From the NCBI RefSeq assembly GCF_000586555.1, contig NZ_AZUC01000048.1, positions 22,546 through 86,545 of the forward strand: DNA of 64,000 bases, given 5' to 3'. Shown piece after piece: positions 52,794 through 62,214 of the stretch. The position numbers and the translations under genes are program-made. The notes below the pieces were generated by a model. It was not told the origin of the DNA. It did not search any database and saw only the letters and a program-made list of their open reading frames with translations. Each line of letters opens with the position of its first letter. The first letter of the stretch is position 1. This DNA comes from Sporosarcina sp. D27. Its GTDB lineage: Bacteria > Bacillota > Bacilli > Bacillales_A > Planococcaceae.

Positions 52794-52828
52794 CTAGCAG
52801 GTGCCTAACTTGGGTGCCTGCTTTTTTG
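52794..52828 (+). terminator. Terminator of the marR-efflux operon
   Basis: AGCAGGTGCC and GGGTGCCTGCT arms (small internal mismatch) and TTTTTT. Confidence 0.8.
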
Positions 52829-52895
52829 TTTGCAGCTACCACATGCATATGTTAGATAAGTCGACTACACTTACTTTTAGAAGGAGTGATGACAT

Positions 52896-53873
52896 ATGAA
52901 ACAAAAACGATACCGGAACCTAGATCCAACTGCACGTCCCGCAACATTTGGTGAATTGCTACGTTGGCAAAAGGAACGTTTCAAGAAAAAGAAAGATATG
53001 AGTTTCATGATGGGACAAGCTCCCCACAAGCAACAAGCGTTGCTCCACACGAATCAGGATCAGTTAACAATTACATGGATCGGGCATTCGACATTTCTCA
53101 TACAACTTGCTGGTTTAACAATTGTGACTGATCCCGTTTGGGCAAGTCGGATGGGATTTGGTCGGAGATTGGAAGAGCCGGGGCTGTCGCTGGATGAAAT
53201 CCCACCAGTCGATATTATTTTGCTCTCACATTCGCATTATGATCACATGGACGTCCCGTCGCTGAAGAAACTGAAAGGAACTCCTGCCGTACTGGTTCCT
53301 GAAGGACTTGGGCGTAAAGTGCGAAAGCTGATGAAGGAAAATCGCGTCTATGAGCTACCTTGGTGGGGACAGGTGCGTATCGGGTCTGTTGAATTCCACT
53401 TTGTTCCGGCTCAGCATTGGTCGAAACGTACGCTGACAGATACAAATACATCACATTGGGGTGGATGGATCATTCAACGGTATATGGAGCCTTCGACTGC
53501 AGCGTTGCATAAACCCGAATCGATTTACTTTGCCGGAGACAGTGGGTATTTCCAAGGATTTCGTGAGATTGGCGAAAAATTTCAAGATATTACGTATGCG
53601 CTCATGCCGATTGGTGCCTACGAGCCCGAATGGTTTATGGGGACTCAACATATGACACCTGAAGAAGCGATACAGGCCTTTATAGATATCGGAGCTGAGG
53701 TGTTCATTCCGATGCACTACGGAGCGTTTTATCTAGCTGATGATACGACGGAAGAAGCTTTGGGTCGATTACTTACTGAATGGCGACAACGCGAACTGAA
53801 TGATTGTCATTTACAGTTATTGAAGCATGGCGAGACACTCTCCTTTGTTTATCCTGAACAAAATAGCAACTGA
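52896..53873 (+). CDS. Metallo-beta-lactamase-fold hydrolase (NAPE-PLD/UlaG-like)
   Basis: 325 residues. Zinc ligands: 'LLSHSHYDHMD' (HxHxDH), 'PAQHWSKR', 'FAGDSGYF' and 'PMHYGAF'. The sequence matches N-acyl-phosphatidylethanolamine phospholipase D-like bacterial proteins ('WIGHSTFLIQLAGLTIVTDP'). Likely a cytoplasmic phosphodiesterase; the natural substrate in Bacillales is not known. AGAAGGAGTG precedes the ATG. Monocistronic. Confidence 0.87.
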   Translation: MKQKRYRNLDPTARPATFGELLRWQKERFKKKKDMSFMMGQAPHKQQALLHTNQDQLTITWIGHSTFLIQLAGLTIVTDPVWASRMGFGRRLEEPGLSLDEIPPVDIILLSHSHYDHMDVPSLKKLKGTPAVLVPEGLGRKVRKLMKENRVYELPWWGQVRIGSVEFHFVPAQHWSKRTLTDTNTSHWGGWIIQRYMEPSTAALHKPESIYFAGDSGYFQGFREIGEKFQDITYALMPIGAYEPEWFMGTQHMTPEEAIQAFIDIGAEVFIPMHYGAFYLADDTTEEALGRLLTEWRQRELNDCHLQLLKHGETLSFVYPEQNSN

Positions 53874-53975
53874 TTTGGTGTTGTAATTTTTAGAATACAC
53901 TGTATAGTTGATACATAGATTTCCATTATACTTACAGTGAATTCATGATGAGTTTACTAAAAAGGGGAAGCTGGG

Positions 53976-55187
53976 ATGAATCGCACCTATTTGATACATG
54001 AATTTTTACTGACCGCCAAAAGCAAGCGAACGATTCCTTTTCTTCTGTTCATCGGGGTATTACTTATCAGTTATTGCTTTCTCCTCGTCCCGAATCGAGA
54101 AACTAAGGAAACGTTCTACCCAGAAGAAATAAGGGATTATTTAACCGGGGTTGAAGTGGAGCAAAATCAGCGCTTAAAGAGCGGAAATACTGGAATTATT
54201 TTAATGACGGGAGATCCGGTTTTTGCCAGAAATGATTATAACTATGGATTGTTCAGCGCACTACTCAACTCCTATGAAGACCGCAATTTTTTACGGTATC
54301 TCCACTTGCGCTCCTATTATCTTGAGTCTGACCCTTCCGTTTATCTGCAAGATGAAAATCTGTTCAAATACTCTCCTTACCCCGGCAAAGATCGGGAGCA
54401 TCTGTATCATCAGACGATGCTCCGTTATGAGGATTACTTGATGAATGATCGGCGCATAACGGAAGCCCTGCTATTTGAAAAGACCGGTATGCAATCATTG
54501 CAAACATTTCTACACACGTATGGATTTTATTTCTTCTTATTTTGTGCCGTTTACTTCAGCAGTGATATTTTGTCACGTGACCGTCCTCATCGGACTGTGT
54601 TACAAGGTCTGCCCATGTCCTGGTATCGTCAGTTAAACTTGAAAACACTAGCAGCATTTAGTTATACACTTCTCGTCTTAATCACTGTGCTTCTTACAGG
54701 CTTTTTTGTCTTATCCTCGCAATTCGGGTTCGGCTATGCCAATTTACATGTGCCCATTATGACCGCTCAAAATACATTTTCAATCGAAGAATATGAAGTA
54801 ATCAGTATGTTGAAATTTATAGGTCTATCACTAGCTGCCCTCCCGTTGTTACTATTTCTTTTCATACGCATCAATGTCATTCTCAGTCTACTAGTGAAGA
54901 ACGAGTGGCTCGTCCTCATGCTCGGCACATTAGTAATCTTTTCGGAACGTCTATACGACACAAGAACGACTCGTGACATCTTAGGGATCGATATCAGCTA
55001 TTTTCCGCAAACCTATTTTGATTTCGGGAAAATTGTGACAGGTGAAAAGAATTTCTTATTAAACACTGAGACGATTACGTTAGCTAAAGGGATTATTGTA
55101 CTACTAGTTGCAGTTGCAATCATCGAAGCCGTCTTATTTGTCCTCTCTCGTGTAATCACCAAACGAAGACTCTATCAGTCTCGATGA
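53976..55187 (+). CDS. ABC-2 type exporter permease, first subunit
   Basis: 403 residues with a large extracytoplasmic region between helix 1 (about 18-38) and helices 2-6 (from about 185). The pattern 'SDILSRDRPHRTVLQGLPMS' after helix 2 is typical of ABC-2 permeases that carry 'R.xGT...P'-like coupling loops. It leads a four-gene operon: permease, permease, ATPase, lipoprotein. GGGGAAGCTGGG precedes the ATG. Substrate unknown. Confidence 0.8.
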   Translation: MNRTYLIHEFLLTAKSKRTIPFLLFIGVLLISYCFLLVPNRETKETFYPEEIRDYLTGVEVEQNQRLKSGNTGIILMTGDPVFARNDYNYGLFSALLNSYEDRNFLRYLHLRSYYLESDPSVYLQDENLFKYSPYPGKDREHLYHQTMLRYEDYLMNDRRITEALLFEKTGMQSLQTFLHTYGFYFFLFCAVYFSSDILSRDRPHRTVLQGLPMSWYRQLNLKTLAAFSYTLLVLITVLLTGFFVLSSQFGFGYANLHVPIMTAQNTFSIEEYEVISMLKFIGLSLAALPLLLFLFIRINVILSLLVKNEWLVLMLGTLVIFSERLYDTRTTRDILGIDISYFPQTYFDFGKIVTGEKNFLLNTETITLAKGIIVLLVAVAIIEAVLFVLSRVITKRRLYQSR

Positions 55188-55215
55188 AATCATCTGATAA
55201 GGAATGAGACAAACT

Positions 55216-56370
55216 ATGAGATGGAACTACATCCTATTTGAAACAAAGATGTTGCTACACAATCGAAAAAATTGGCTACTTGGAATCGCGATTATCTTAT
55301 TTTTCCCGATTTATTATTTACAGTACAGTCAAACTGATATCGAAACGCTGCGAGACCAGAAAAACATAGAGGCTGAGCAATTCCACTCAATCTTCAAAGC
55401 CTTCCCTGAGGAGATGCGAGAGACAAAAGAAGGGCAGAATATTTACGATAATCTTACTGAGCAAGCCTCTCTCATCAATATGCAACGGTTCTACCTTTGG
55501 GATGAAGAAGAAAACGCCTCCTACATCAAGGATGGGCTTCGGCTTAATGAACTTCGTCTCGAATTGCACGAAGCGGGAAACAAAGGTATTCATCCAAACT
55601 ACATTTTCTCAAAAGAAGAGATTCATAAAGAAATTGCTTTGTTGAACTATTATCAGAAGCATAGTGTTTCCATCACTCCCGATCCGTTCGTTGCAAGCAA
55701 TTACATACCTGCTGCACTTGATACAATCGGTGGTTTACCATTTAGTCTCCTTGTCCTGCTGATCGGCAGCAGTATGCTATTGCATGATCAGCAGAATCGC
55801 TCCGTCATGAACGGACTGCCTGTCTCATTCTTACAGAAAATGTTCAGTAAAGTAGGAATTCACCTGGGACAAATCTTCGTTTTCCTTGTTGCAGGTATTG
55901 GAATTGGTAGTGTGTATGTGGCCATGAAAACCGGATGGGGCAGCTTTACATCACCAGTCCTCCTCTATTCAAGCGGTAATTTCACAGCCGTATCAACTGT
56001 CCATTATGTACTTTTGCAGCTTCTAGCGTTTCTACTCATCAGTTTTCTGTTATTAGTTGCTTCCATTTTAGTAAACGACCTAACTAAAAATATGTATGCA
56101 ACGGTTTTATCCATCGTTTTCCTATTGTTGCTGCCCTCCCTGCTTCTTTCAGCAGGCATCGATGCAAGCTGGCTACGTCCTCTTGTTATGATCGATATCG
56201 GTGCTGTTTTAAGCGGAGAGGCTGCGTTGCGGTTTGAAACTGCATCTATGGACTATCAGCACGCACTCTCATGGTTCGTCGGATTATCACTCGTAATGAT
56301 GGCTGTGCTATACATGAAGACAAAACTACAGTACTTCCCAAATCCATCAGTGCGCGGTAGCCAGAACTAA
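55216..56370 (+). CDS. ABC-2 type exporter permease, second subunit
   Basis: 384 residues with the same topology as the preceding gene product: helix 1, long extracytoplasmic loop, then 'LLHDQQNRSVMNGLPVSFLQ' and five more helices, so the two are paralogous partners. The ATG at 55204 touches AAGGA, leaving no spacing; the ATG at 55216 is 12 bases from it and is preferred, though not certain. Confidence 0.8.
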   Translation: MRWNYILFETKMLLHNRKNWLLGIAIILFFPIYYLQYSQTDIETLRDQKNIEAEQFHSIFKAFPEEMRETKEGQNIYDNLTEQASLINMQRFYLWDEEENASYIKDGLRLNELRLELHEAGNKGIHPNYIFSKEEIHKEIALLNYYQKHSVSITPDPFVASNYIPAALDTIGGLPFSLLVLLIGSSMLLHDQQNRSVMNGLPVSFLQKMFSKVGIHLGQIFVFLVAGIGIGSVYVAMKTGWGSFTSPVLLYSSGNFTAVSTVHYVLLQLLAFLLISFLLLVASILVNDLTKNMYATVLSIVFLLLLPSLLLSAGIDASWLRPLVMIDIGAVLSGEAALRFETASMDYQHALSWFVGLSLVMMAVLYMKTKLQYFPNPSVRGSQN

Positions 56371-56386
56371 AACTGGAGGGATAACC

Positions 56387-57277
56387 TTGTTAAAACTATC
56401 AGATCTATCAATCGCCTATCAGGATAAAATCGTACTGGATCACTTGAATTTCACTGCTGAAAAGGGAGAAATCATCGGAGTTGCAGCGCCGAACGGAACA
56501 GGAAAGACGACATTATTCAATATTATCGCGAATTATACGAAACCCGATTCCGGCCGGGTGCTTATTGATGGGAAGTATACTTATCGGAATGAGAAGGAAG
56601 AGGTCCTGATCCATAAACTTTTGACGACATTTCCTGAACAGAAGGATTTGTTTGATGAACTGTCTGGTACCGCTCACTTGAATCTGTATGCCTCTATGTG
56701 GAACGGCTCGTCAAAACACGTCCCCGCCATTATCGACAAACTTCAGATGACCCATTACGTGAAGAAGAAAGCAAAAACATATTCACTCGGAATGCGTCAG
56801 CGGCTCTGCTTTGCAATGATGATGGCAGCAGATACAACTGTGATGCTGATGGATGAGGTGATGAATGGGCTCGACGTTACGAACGTTGCACTGATTTCAG
56901 ATTGTTTGTTGGAAATGAAACGTAAAGGCAAACTAATTTTCGTCGCATCGCATTTATTGGAAAATCTCGATCTATATGCAGACCGAGTCATCTTTTTAAA
57001 AGAAGGTAAAATTGTCCATGAGCAGCGTTTTACAGAAGATCGAGACATCTATTTAAAGGTAGAGTTGACCCCAGTTAGTTATGATGAACTGAAGACAAAG
57101 ATTGAACTTCCTCCTGCACATGTGTACATCGCAGAGCATTTACTCTGTATCCCACTGGACGGTCTAACCTTACCGGAACAAACACGGTGGATTGAGCAGA
57201 TACTTGGTCAGTTTGGACATCATCTGACAGTAGGGCCACTCGGGACGGTGGAGTATTATGAAAAATATTATTCATAA
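56387..57277 (+). CDS. ABC exporter ATPase
   Basis: 296 residues starting at TTG after GGAGGG. Walker A 'GVAAPNGTGKTTLF', Q-loop 'TFPEQKDLF', signature 'YSLGMRQRL' (SLGMRQ, as in ABC-2 exporters), Walker B 'TVMLMDEVMNGLD' (DEVM instead of DEPT) and 'VASHLLENL'. The last 80 residues form a C-terminal extra domain. It drives the two permeases encoded upstream. Confidence 0.87.
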   Translation: MLKLSDLSIAYQDKIVLDHLNFTAEKGEIIGVAAPNGTGKTTLFNIIANYTKPDSGRVLIDGKYTYRNEKEEVLIHKLLTTFPEQKDLFDELSGTAHLNLYASMWNGSSKHVPAIIDKLQMTHYVKKKAKTYSLGMRQRLCFAMMMAADTTVMLMDEVMNGLDVTNVALISDCLLEMKRKGKLIFVASHLLENLDLYADRVIFLKEGKIVHEQRFTEDRDIYLKVELTPVSYDELKTKIELPPAHVYIAEHLLCIPLDGLTLPEQTRWIEQILGQFGHHLTVGPLGTVEYYEKYYS

Positions 57278-57956
57278 TGGCGGCGTACTAGTGTTTGTAT
57301 GGCTGCTTTTGTCGGGTTGTCAGGCTAAACATATCCCAACCGCTGAGCAAACAGTTCGATATGAGCAGAACTATGAGCTGACAGGTGAGGAAAAAGATGA
57401 ATTGATCAAGCCTGTGAACCCTGCAATTTTTACGACTGTGGATCGCAACAATCCGGAAGCTGAGGATGTTTCGGTTCCAGTTGTCCCTAAGACTGGGGAA
57501 GAATTGACACTAAAGACTGGCCGTTATATGATTACGGGCTACCCTACTGGTAATATTTCCATTTTCGATTCCGAAGGAGAGCAAATTTTGCGGGAGATTG
57601 TTGGGGATTATGCCGGTGCTACAAGTCTGACAGTGTCTGTGGAAGAATCTTATACAGTGCGAGCCGATGGAGGGTATGATTCTATAAATATTTTCACTGC
57701 ACCCACATCCCTGAAAACTGACCTGACTGCTGGCATTTGGGAAGTAGGGACAGATATTAAGGCCGGGACCTATACGATTTCCTTGGAACAAGGCTACGGT
57801 TATTTACAAATTCTTGAGAAAGAAAAGGATTCCATTCTCTATGAGTTAATCGGCGGAACGATTGGTCGTACCGAGAGTATCGTGAAACTGAAAGAGGGTC
57901 AATGGCTTCGTGTAACTGACGCTTCGTTAATCACCTTCCGTCCCACAAATTCTTAA
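57258..57956 (+). CDS. Lipoprotein with duplicated beta-domain, partner of the ABC exporter
   Basis: 232 residues: lipobox LLLSGC, linker, then two copies of a beta-domain of about 70 residues. Copy 1 has 'LTLKTGRYMITGYPTGNISI' and 'ATSLTVSVEESYTVRADGG'; copy 2 has 'DIKAGTYTISLEQGYGYLQI' and 'TESIVKLKEGQWLRVTDAS'. Both share G-x-Y-x-I plus a V-x-[VL]-x-x-x-[QE] strand. It begins 20 bases inside the ATPase gene, so it is translated with it and probably works with the exporter outside the membrane. GGTGGAG precedes the ATG. Confidence 0.75.
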   Translation: MKNIIHNGGVLVFVWLLLSGCQAKHIPTAEQTVRYEQNYELTGEEKDELIKPVNPAIFTTVDRNNPEAEDVSVPVVPKTGEELTLKTGRYMITGYPTGNISIFDSEGEQILREIVGDYAGATSLTVSVEESYTVRADGGYDSINIFTAPTSLKTDLTAGIWEVGTDIKAGTYTISLEQGYGYLQILEKEKDSILYELIGGTIGRTESIVKLKEGQWLRVTDASLITFRPTNS

Positions 57957-58008
57957 CTAAACAAATGGTCTGATTTTAACGAGTCATTATATTCGTTGTA
58001 TGTATAGA

Positions 58009-58046
58009 ACCGTGGATGCCTTTCACTTAGGCATTCACGGTTTTTA
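58009..58046 (+). terminator. Terminator of the ABC exporter operon
   Basis: ACCGTG-GATGCC and GGCATT-CACGGT arms (one mismatch) followed by TTTTT. Confidence 0.85.
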
Positions 58047-58227
58047 AATATACTTATTTGACGGCTACATATTTTCTTATATAAAAATAATATTGCTTAT
58101 TTTCTGTCTATTTGATACGTTGGACAAATAGGATTGTTGGAAGGTGATACACAGTTTGGAATTCATTGGGGGATGAGTTTCAAAGAAATCCAACTAATTC
58201 GAACGAATCCGTAAAGGGGATGGGGAA

Positions 58228-58590
58228 TTGACAATCGAGTTGAAAGAATCGGAGTTGCGCAGAGAACCTGATCTGCCACGTACAAATGATGGGAAGTTAG
58301 ATTATGAACGAATCATTGAAACTCCTGAGTTTAAGCTTCTGGTCAAGAAGAAGAATCGCTTTTTGACACCCTATGTTATTGCATTCTTTGCGATTTATCT
58401 CATGCTTCCTATTTTGACAGGATACACATCTATTTTAGAAACGCGGGCCATTGGCTGGATGACATGGACATGGGTGTATGCATTCGGATTGTTCGTAATG
58501 GTATGGGTGTTTACACAAATCTATGTAAAAAAAGCACGTGATTTCGATAAAGATGTTGACCAGATTATCCAAAAACACGTTAGAGACTAA
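58228..58590 (+). CDS. DUF485 membrane protein (YwcB/YjcH-like)
   Basis: 120 residues, TTG start after GGGGATGGGG. Two membrane helices (about 48-68, 82-102) and the DUF485 layout: 'LDYERIIETPEFKLLVKKKN' before helix 1 and a C-terminal basic helix. It is coupled in an operon with an ActP-type symporter (14-base gap), as yjcH-actP in E. coli and ywcB-ywcA in B. subtilis. Confidence 0.88.
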   Translation: MTIELKESELRREPDLPRTNDGKLDYERIIETPEFKLLVKKKNRFLTPYVIAFFAIYLMLPILTGYTSILETRAIGWMTWTWVYAFGLFVMVWVFTQIYVKKARDFDKDVDQIIQKHVRD

Positions 58591-58604
58591 GGGGGATTCC
58601 GTTT

Positions 58605-60146
58605 ATGAGTTTTATTTCCATCGCGATCTTTTTTGCTGTAATTTTATTGACACTCTACATTACGTACTGGGCTGCGAAACAAACGCAAACTGCCAGTGAT
58701 TTTTATACTGCAGGAGGTTCATTGACTGGATGGCAAAACGGCATGGCCATTGCAGGTGACTATTTGTCCGCGGCTTCATTCCTTGGAATTGCCGGTGCGA
58801 TTTCATTGAATGGATTTGATGGATTTTACTACAGTGTGGGATTCCTGACAGCATACCTTGTTGTGTTGTTCTTAATTGCCGAGCCTCTTCGAAACCTTGG
58901 CAAATATACTATGGCCGATATGATTGGTTCACGGTTTGGCGCAAAGAAAGTACGCGGGGCTGCAGCGCTGAATACGATCACAATTGTACTCTTTTACATG
59001 CTTGCACAGCTTGTTGGTGCGGGAGCGCTGATCAAGTTATTGTTTGGTATTGACTATTGGATATCTGTTTTGATTGTAGGAATTATGATGCTCATTTACG
59101 TGCTGTTCGGCGGGATGACAGCTACCAGCTGGGTTCAGATCGTTAAAGCAATCTTACTCATGATTGGAACAATCGTGATTTCTTTCCTTGTGCTGATGAA
59201 ATTCAACTTTAACTTTGTTGGTATGTTCGATGTTATGCGGACTGCGACCGACCACGGCGAGTCCTTCCTGCATTCAGGGGTCGTGTATAAAGATCCAATT
59301 GGTTTAATTTCCGTGTTGCTTGCTCTGGTGTTAGGAACTGCAGGTCTGCCTCACATCTTGATGCGCTTCTTTACAGTAAAAGATGCAAAGACTGCGCGTT
59401 CGTCAGTTGTCTATGCAGTATGGATTATCGGGATTTTCTACGTATTGACGATCTTCCTCGGATTTGGTGCTGCGAAATTCGTAGGCTCTAAGGCAATCAT
59501 TGCAGAGAACGCAGCAGGTAACATGGCTGCACCGATGCTTGCAGGCGTACTAGGTGGAGATGCATTGGAGTCGTTTGTTGCAGCGGTGGCTTTTGCTACG
59601 ATTCTTGCTGTAGTGGCAGGACTCGTGTTATCGGGTGCTTCCGCCATAGCCCATGACCTTTATGCTGAAATTATCATGAAAGGTAAAGTAACCGAGAAAC
59701 AGCAAGTGAGAGCTGCCCGAATTGCTGCAATCAGTGTTGGTGTAGTATCGATTTTGTTAGCACTTGGTTCTGAAAAACTGAATGTAGCATTCCTAGTTTC
59801 CCTTGCATTCTGTATTGCTGCCTCTGCAAATGTTCCAACCCTTTTAATGACAATCTACTGGCGTAAGTTCAATACCACAGGTGCAGTTGCATCTATGCTG
59901 ACGGGTTTGATCACAGCACTCGTACTAGTTGCGGTCAGTCCTAACGTCATTAACCCTGTTCCAGGAGCTGCTTTCTTCGTGGGAGATCCACTTTTCCCAT
60001 TCGTGAACCCGGCGATTATCTCGATTCCAGCTGGATTCCTAGCAGCAATCATCGGGACATACGTTGGTGCGAAACGTCATGAGGAAGCTGAAGTTTCGTA
60101 TGCAGAGGTCCGTTTCAAAGCGGAAACTGGTTATCGCGGATTATGA
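58605..60146 (+). CDS. actP: Acetate/monocarboxylate sodium:solute symporter (ActP/YwcA-like)
   Basis: 513 residues, about 13 membrane helices. SSS family features: 'DFYTAGGSLTGWQNGMAIAG', 'DYLSAASFLGIAG', 'FGGMTATSWVQIVKAILL', 'GTAGLPHILMRFFTVKDAK'. It takes up acetate or short carboxylates with Na+. AAGGGGG precedes the ATG. Codon use is GC-richer than the accessory zone. Confidence 0.9.
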   Translation: MSFISIAIFFAVILLTLYITYWAAKQTQTASDFYTAGGSLTGWQNGMAIAGDYLSAASFLGIAGAISLNGFDGFYYSVGFLTAYLVVLFLIAEPLRNLGKYTMADMIGSRFGAKKVRGAAALNTITIVLFYMLAQLVGAGALIKLLFGIDYWISVLIVGIMMLIYVLFGGMTATSWVQIVKAILLMIGTIVISFLVLMKFNFNFVGMFDVMRTATDHGESFLHSGVVYKDPIGLISVLLALVLGTAGLPHILMRFFTVKDAKTARSSVVYAVWIIGIFYVLTIFLGFGAAKFVGSKAIIAENAAGNMAAPMLAGVLGGDALESFVAAVAFATILAVVAGLVLSGASAIAHDLYAEIIMKGKVTEKQQVRAARIAAISVGVVSILLALGSEKLNVAFLVSLAFCIAASANVPTLLMTIYWRKFNTTGAVASMLTGLITALVLVAVSPNVINPVPGAAFFVGDPLFPFVNPAIISIPAGFLAAIIGTYVGAKRHEEAEVSYAEVRFKAETGYRGL

Positions 60147-60174
60147 TTTTACGGAATATATGAATAGATAGTTG

Positions 60175-60221
60175 AAAACTCGGGAATTTGTCACTGTATG
60201 GTGATGAAATCCCGAGTTTTT
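60175..60221 (+). terminator. Terminator of the symporter operon
   Basis: AAAACTCGGGAATTT and AAATCCCGAGTTTT arms around a smaller inner hairpin, T run after. Confidence 0.85.
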
Positions 60222-60322
60222 TGTGTAGATGCGATTGTTGTATCAAGGTACAAAGAAATTCGCACGTAGAATAGTGCTAATCTCGACTACTTGAGCAGAG
60301 TCAACGAGAATACAAGAACCAC

Positions 60323-60352
60323 AAAAAAACCACTCCCATTAGAGGAGTGGTT
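60323..60352 (-). terminator. Terminator of the small haem-copper-oxidase-like gene
   Basis: On the minus strand AACCACTCC / GGAGTGGTT arms with a seven-base loop and TTTTTTT. Confidence 0.85.
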
Positions 60353-60362
60353 CACATACCCG

Positions 60363-60761
60363 TTATCTCTTTTCTGTACGATCAATAAGAAACGTCATGA
60401 CTACGAATAGCGCAAAAGCGAGTAATAGAATCGTGCCGCCTACGATGTAAAAGACAAGCGCAAACGTTTCATTGATATTAAATGGGTGAATGAACTGAAG
60501 CCACATTCCCGCAGTCAAACCAATTGATCCAATAATCGCTGTCCAGCCGTGAACTGCCACGAGTTTTGTTGCACGGACGCGGTAAATTTTATAAAACACG
60601 CCCCATGAAAAGACGGATAACCAGCCTACGAGTAAAATGTGTGCGTGTATCGGTTTAAACGCATATGACCCTGAACCCGCCATATGTGAACCAAGCACTG
60701 TGCCGACCAAGCCAAATATCGCCGCAATTCGGATTAAACGTATACTCCATTTTTCCTGCAT
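60363..60761 (-). CDS. Four-helix membrane protein resembling part of haem-copper oxidase subunit I
   Basis: 132 residues with four helices and a conserved 'KPIHAHILLVGWLSVFSWG' motif, like the His-containing helix of CcoN-type subunit I ('HAH...GW'). Proteins of this length are often labelled cytochrome-c-oxidase-like; a haem role is unproven. AGGAGG lies 8 bases before the ATG at 60761; the longer frame from 60800 has no such site. Confidence 0.75.
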   Translation of the reverse strand: MQEKWSIRLIRIAAIFGLVGTVLGSHMAGSGSYAFKPIHAHILLVGWLSVFSWGVFYKIYRVRATKLVAVHGWTAIIGSIGLTAGMWLQFIHPFNINETFALVFYIVGGTILLLAFALFVVMTFLIDRTEKR

Positions 60762-60834
60762 GTCGAATTCCTCCTGTGTCGTTCTGATTATCTTAATCAT
60801 ACAATCTCAACATGAACGCAACATGTACAAAACA

Positions 60835-62214
60835 TTACAATTTCGGCAAAGTAACAGTGAAGACCGTGCCTTTCCCCTTTTCACTTGTTACGGTAATGGT
60901 CCCATTATGTAGCTCTGTCACTTGCTGGACAATCGATAATCCAAGCCCCGTTCCTTCTGCTGCAATTGTACGCGAATCATCTTCACGATAAAACCGATTA
61001 AAAATATGAGCGAGATTTTCTTCCGCTATGCCAATCCCTGAATCACCAATTTGTACCGTTACGGAGTTTTCTGTAGATACTAAAGAAACTTCGATTGTTC
61101 CATAATCCGGCGTATACTTCAGCGCATTGGACAATAAGTTCTCCCATACTTTTTCAAGAAACGCAGGATCCCCAATTAGCTCTGAATCCTCAATCTCCAT
61201 AGAGAGTGAAATTTGTTTATCTTCAAGAAGCCAACGATATTTGCGTACTGTCTCTCTCAACTGCTCACTCACATCATACGTAATCGGCTTCAAGGGACTC
61301 ATCATCTGATCGAGCGACGTCAATAATAACAACTGTTTTGTCAAAGAAGATAATCGATCCGTCTCAGCCTGAATCACCCTCGCATAGCCCGCATGCTCTT
61401 CGTAAGGAAGGGTCTCATCCATCAACAACCCCGCATATCCTTTTATGTTTAATAGCGGTGATTGGAAGTCGTGAGATACATCACTTATGAACTTCTTGCG
61501 GATCAAGTCATTCTCTTGAAGACGCTTAGTCATTTTCTGAAAGCTTTCAGCCAGCTGCCCAATTTCGTCTTGCTGATGAATTGGTAAAATGCCACTGAAT
61601 TCTTCTTTCCCGACCTTTTTCGTTGCAAGCGTTAGCTGGGTGATTGGATGAATTAGCCGCTTCGCTACTATTAACATCGCAAGTAGGCTCGCAATAGCCA
61701 TCACAATAACCATCCCCCCCAGTAAGTAATGGACTTCTGTAAAGAGCAACTTGATGTCCGGACGTAAAAACAGGGCATACTCTTTACCCCTATACGTAAA
61801 TGGGACACCGACTGTATTCGTGGTTTCATCCGAAAAGAAGCCCGTTACGAACGTTTCTGTCGGGAAGTTTTTCATGCCGTGATAGTCTTCCCCATTAAGA
61901 ACGGACTTCACATCTTCTTCTTTTAAATTATCTAGTCGGAATGATTGACCGTAACGTTTACCTTCTAACTCCTCACTTACAAGCAATAGTTTATACCCTG
62001 CTGACGCTTGGGTTTTCAAGTAAAGGTCCAACTCCTCCGGCCTCGCTTCTTCGATATAGTTTGCGAGTTGCCGAACGATATTCATATTTTTTTCATCATT
62101 TGATTCTTTTAAATTTTGATGATAATACGTGTTAACCGCAAGAAACGCTGTAAGTCCACTGAACACCATGATTCCCGCCGTATATATCAGAAACTTACCG
62201 TAGAGTGATTTCAT
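60835..62214 (-). CDS. Sensor histidine kinase
   Basis: 459 residues: two membrane helices (about 8-28 and 165-185), a sensor loop, HAMP, HisKA with 'SDVSHDFQSPLLNIKGYAGL', and HATPase_c ('ENLLSNALKYTPD', 'GDSGIGI', 'GTGLGLSIVQQV'). Its ATG overlaps the response regulator's stop (ATGA). Stimulus unknown. Confidence 0.9.
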   Translation of the reverse strand: MKSLYGKFLIYTAGIMVFSGLTAFLAVNTYYHQNLKESNDEKNMNIVRQLANYIEEARPEELDLYLKTQASAGYKLLLVSEELEGKRYGQSFRLDNLKEEDVKSVLNGEDYHGMKNFPTETFVTGFFSDETTNTVGVPFTYRGKEYALFLRPDIKLLFTEVHYLLGGMVIVMAIASLLAMLIVAKRLIHPITQLTLATKKVGKEEFSGILPIHQQDEIGQLAESFQKMTKRLQENDLIRKKFISDVSHDFQSPLLNIKGYAGLLMDETLPYEEHAGYARVIQAETDRLSSLTKQLLLLTSLDQMMSPLKPITYDVSEQLRETVRKYRWLLEDKQISLSMEIEDSELIGDPAFLEKVWENLLSNALKYTPDYGTIEVSLVSTENSVTVQIGDSGIGIAEENLAHIFNRFYREDDSRTIAAEGTGLGLSIVQQVTELHNGTITVTSEKGKGTVFTVTLPKL

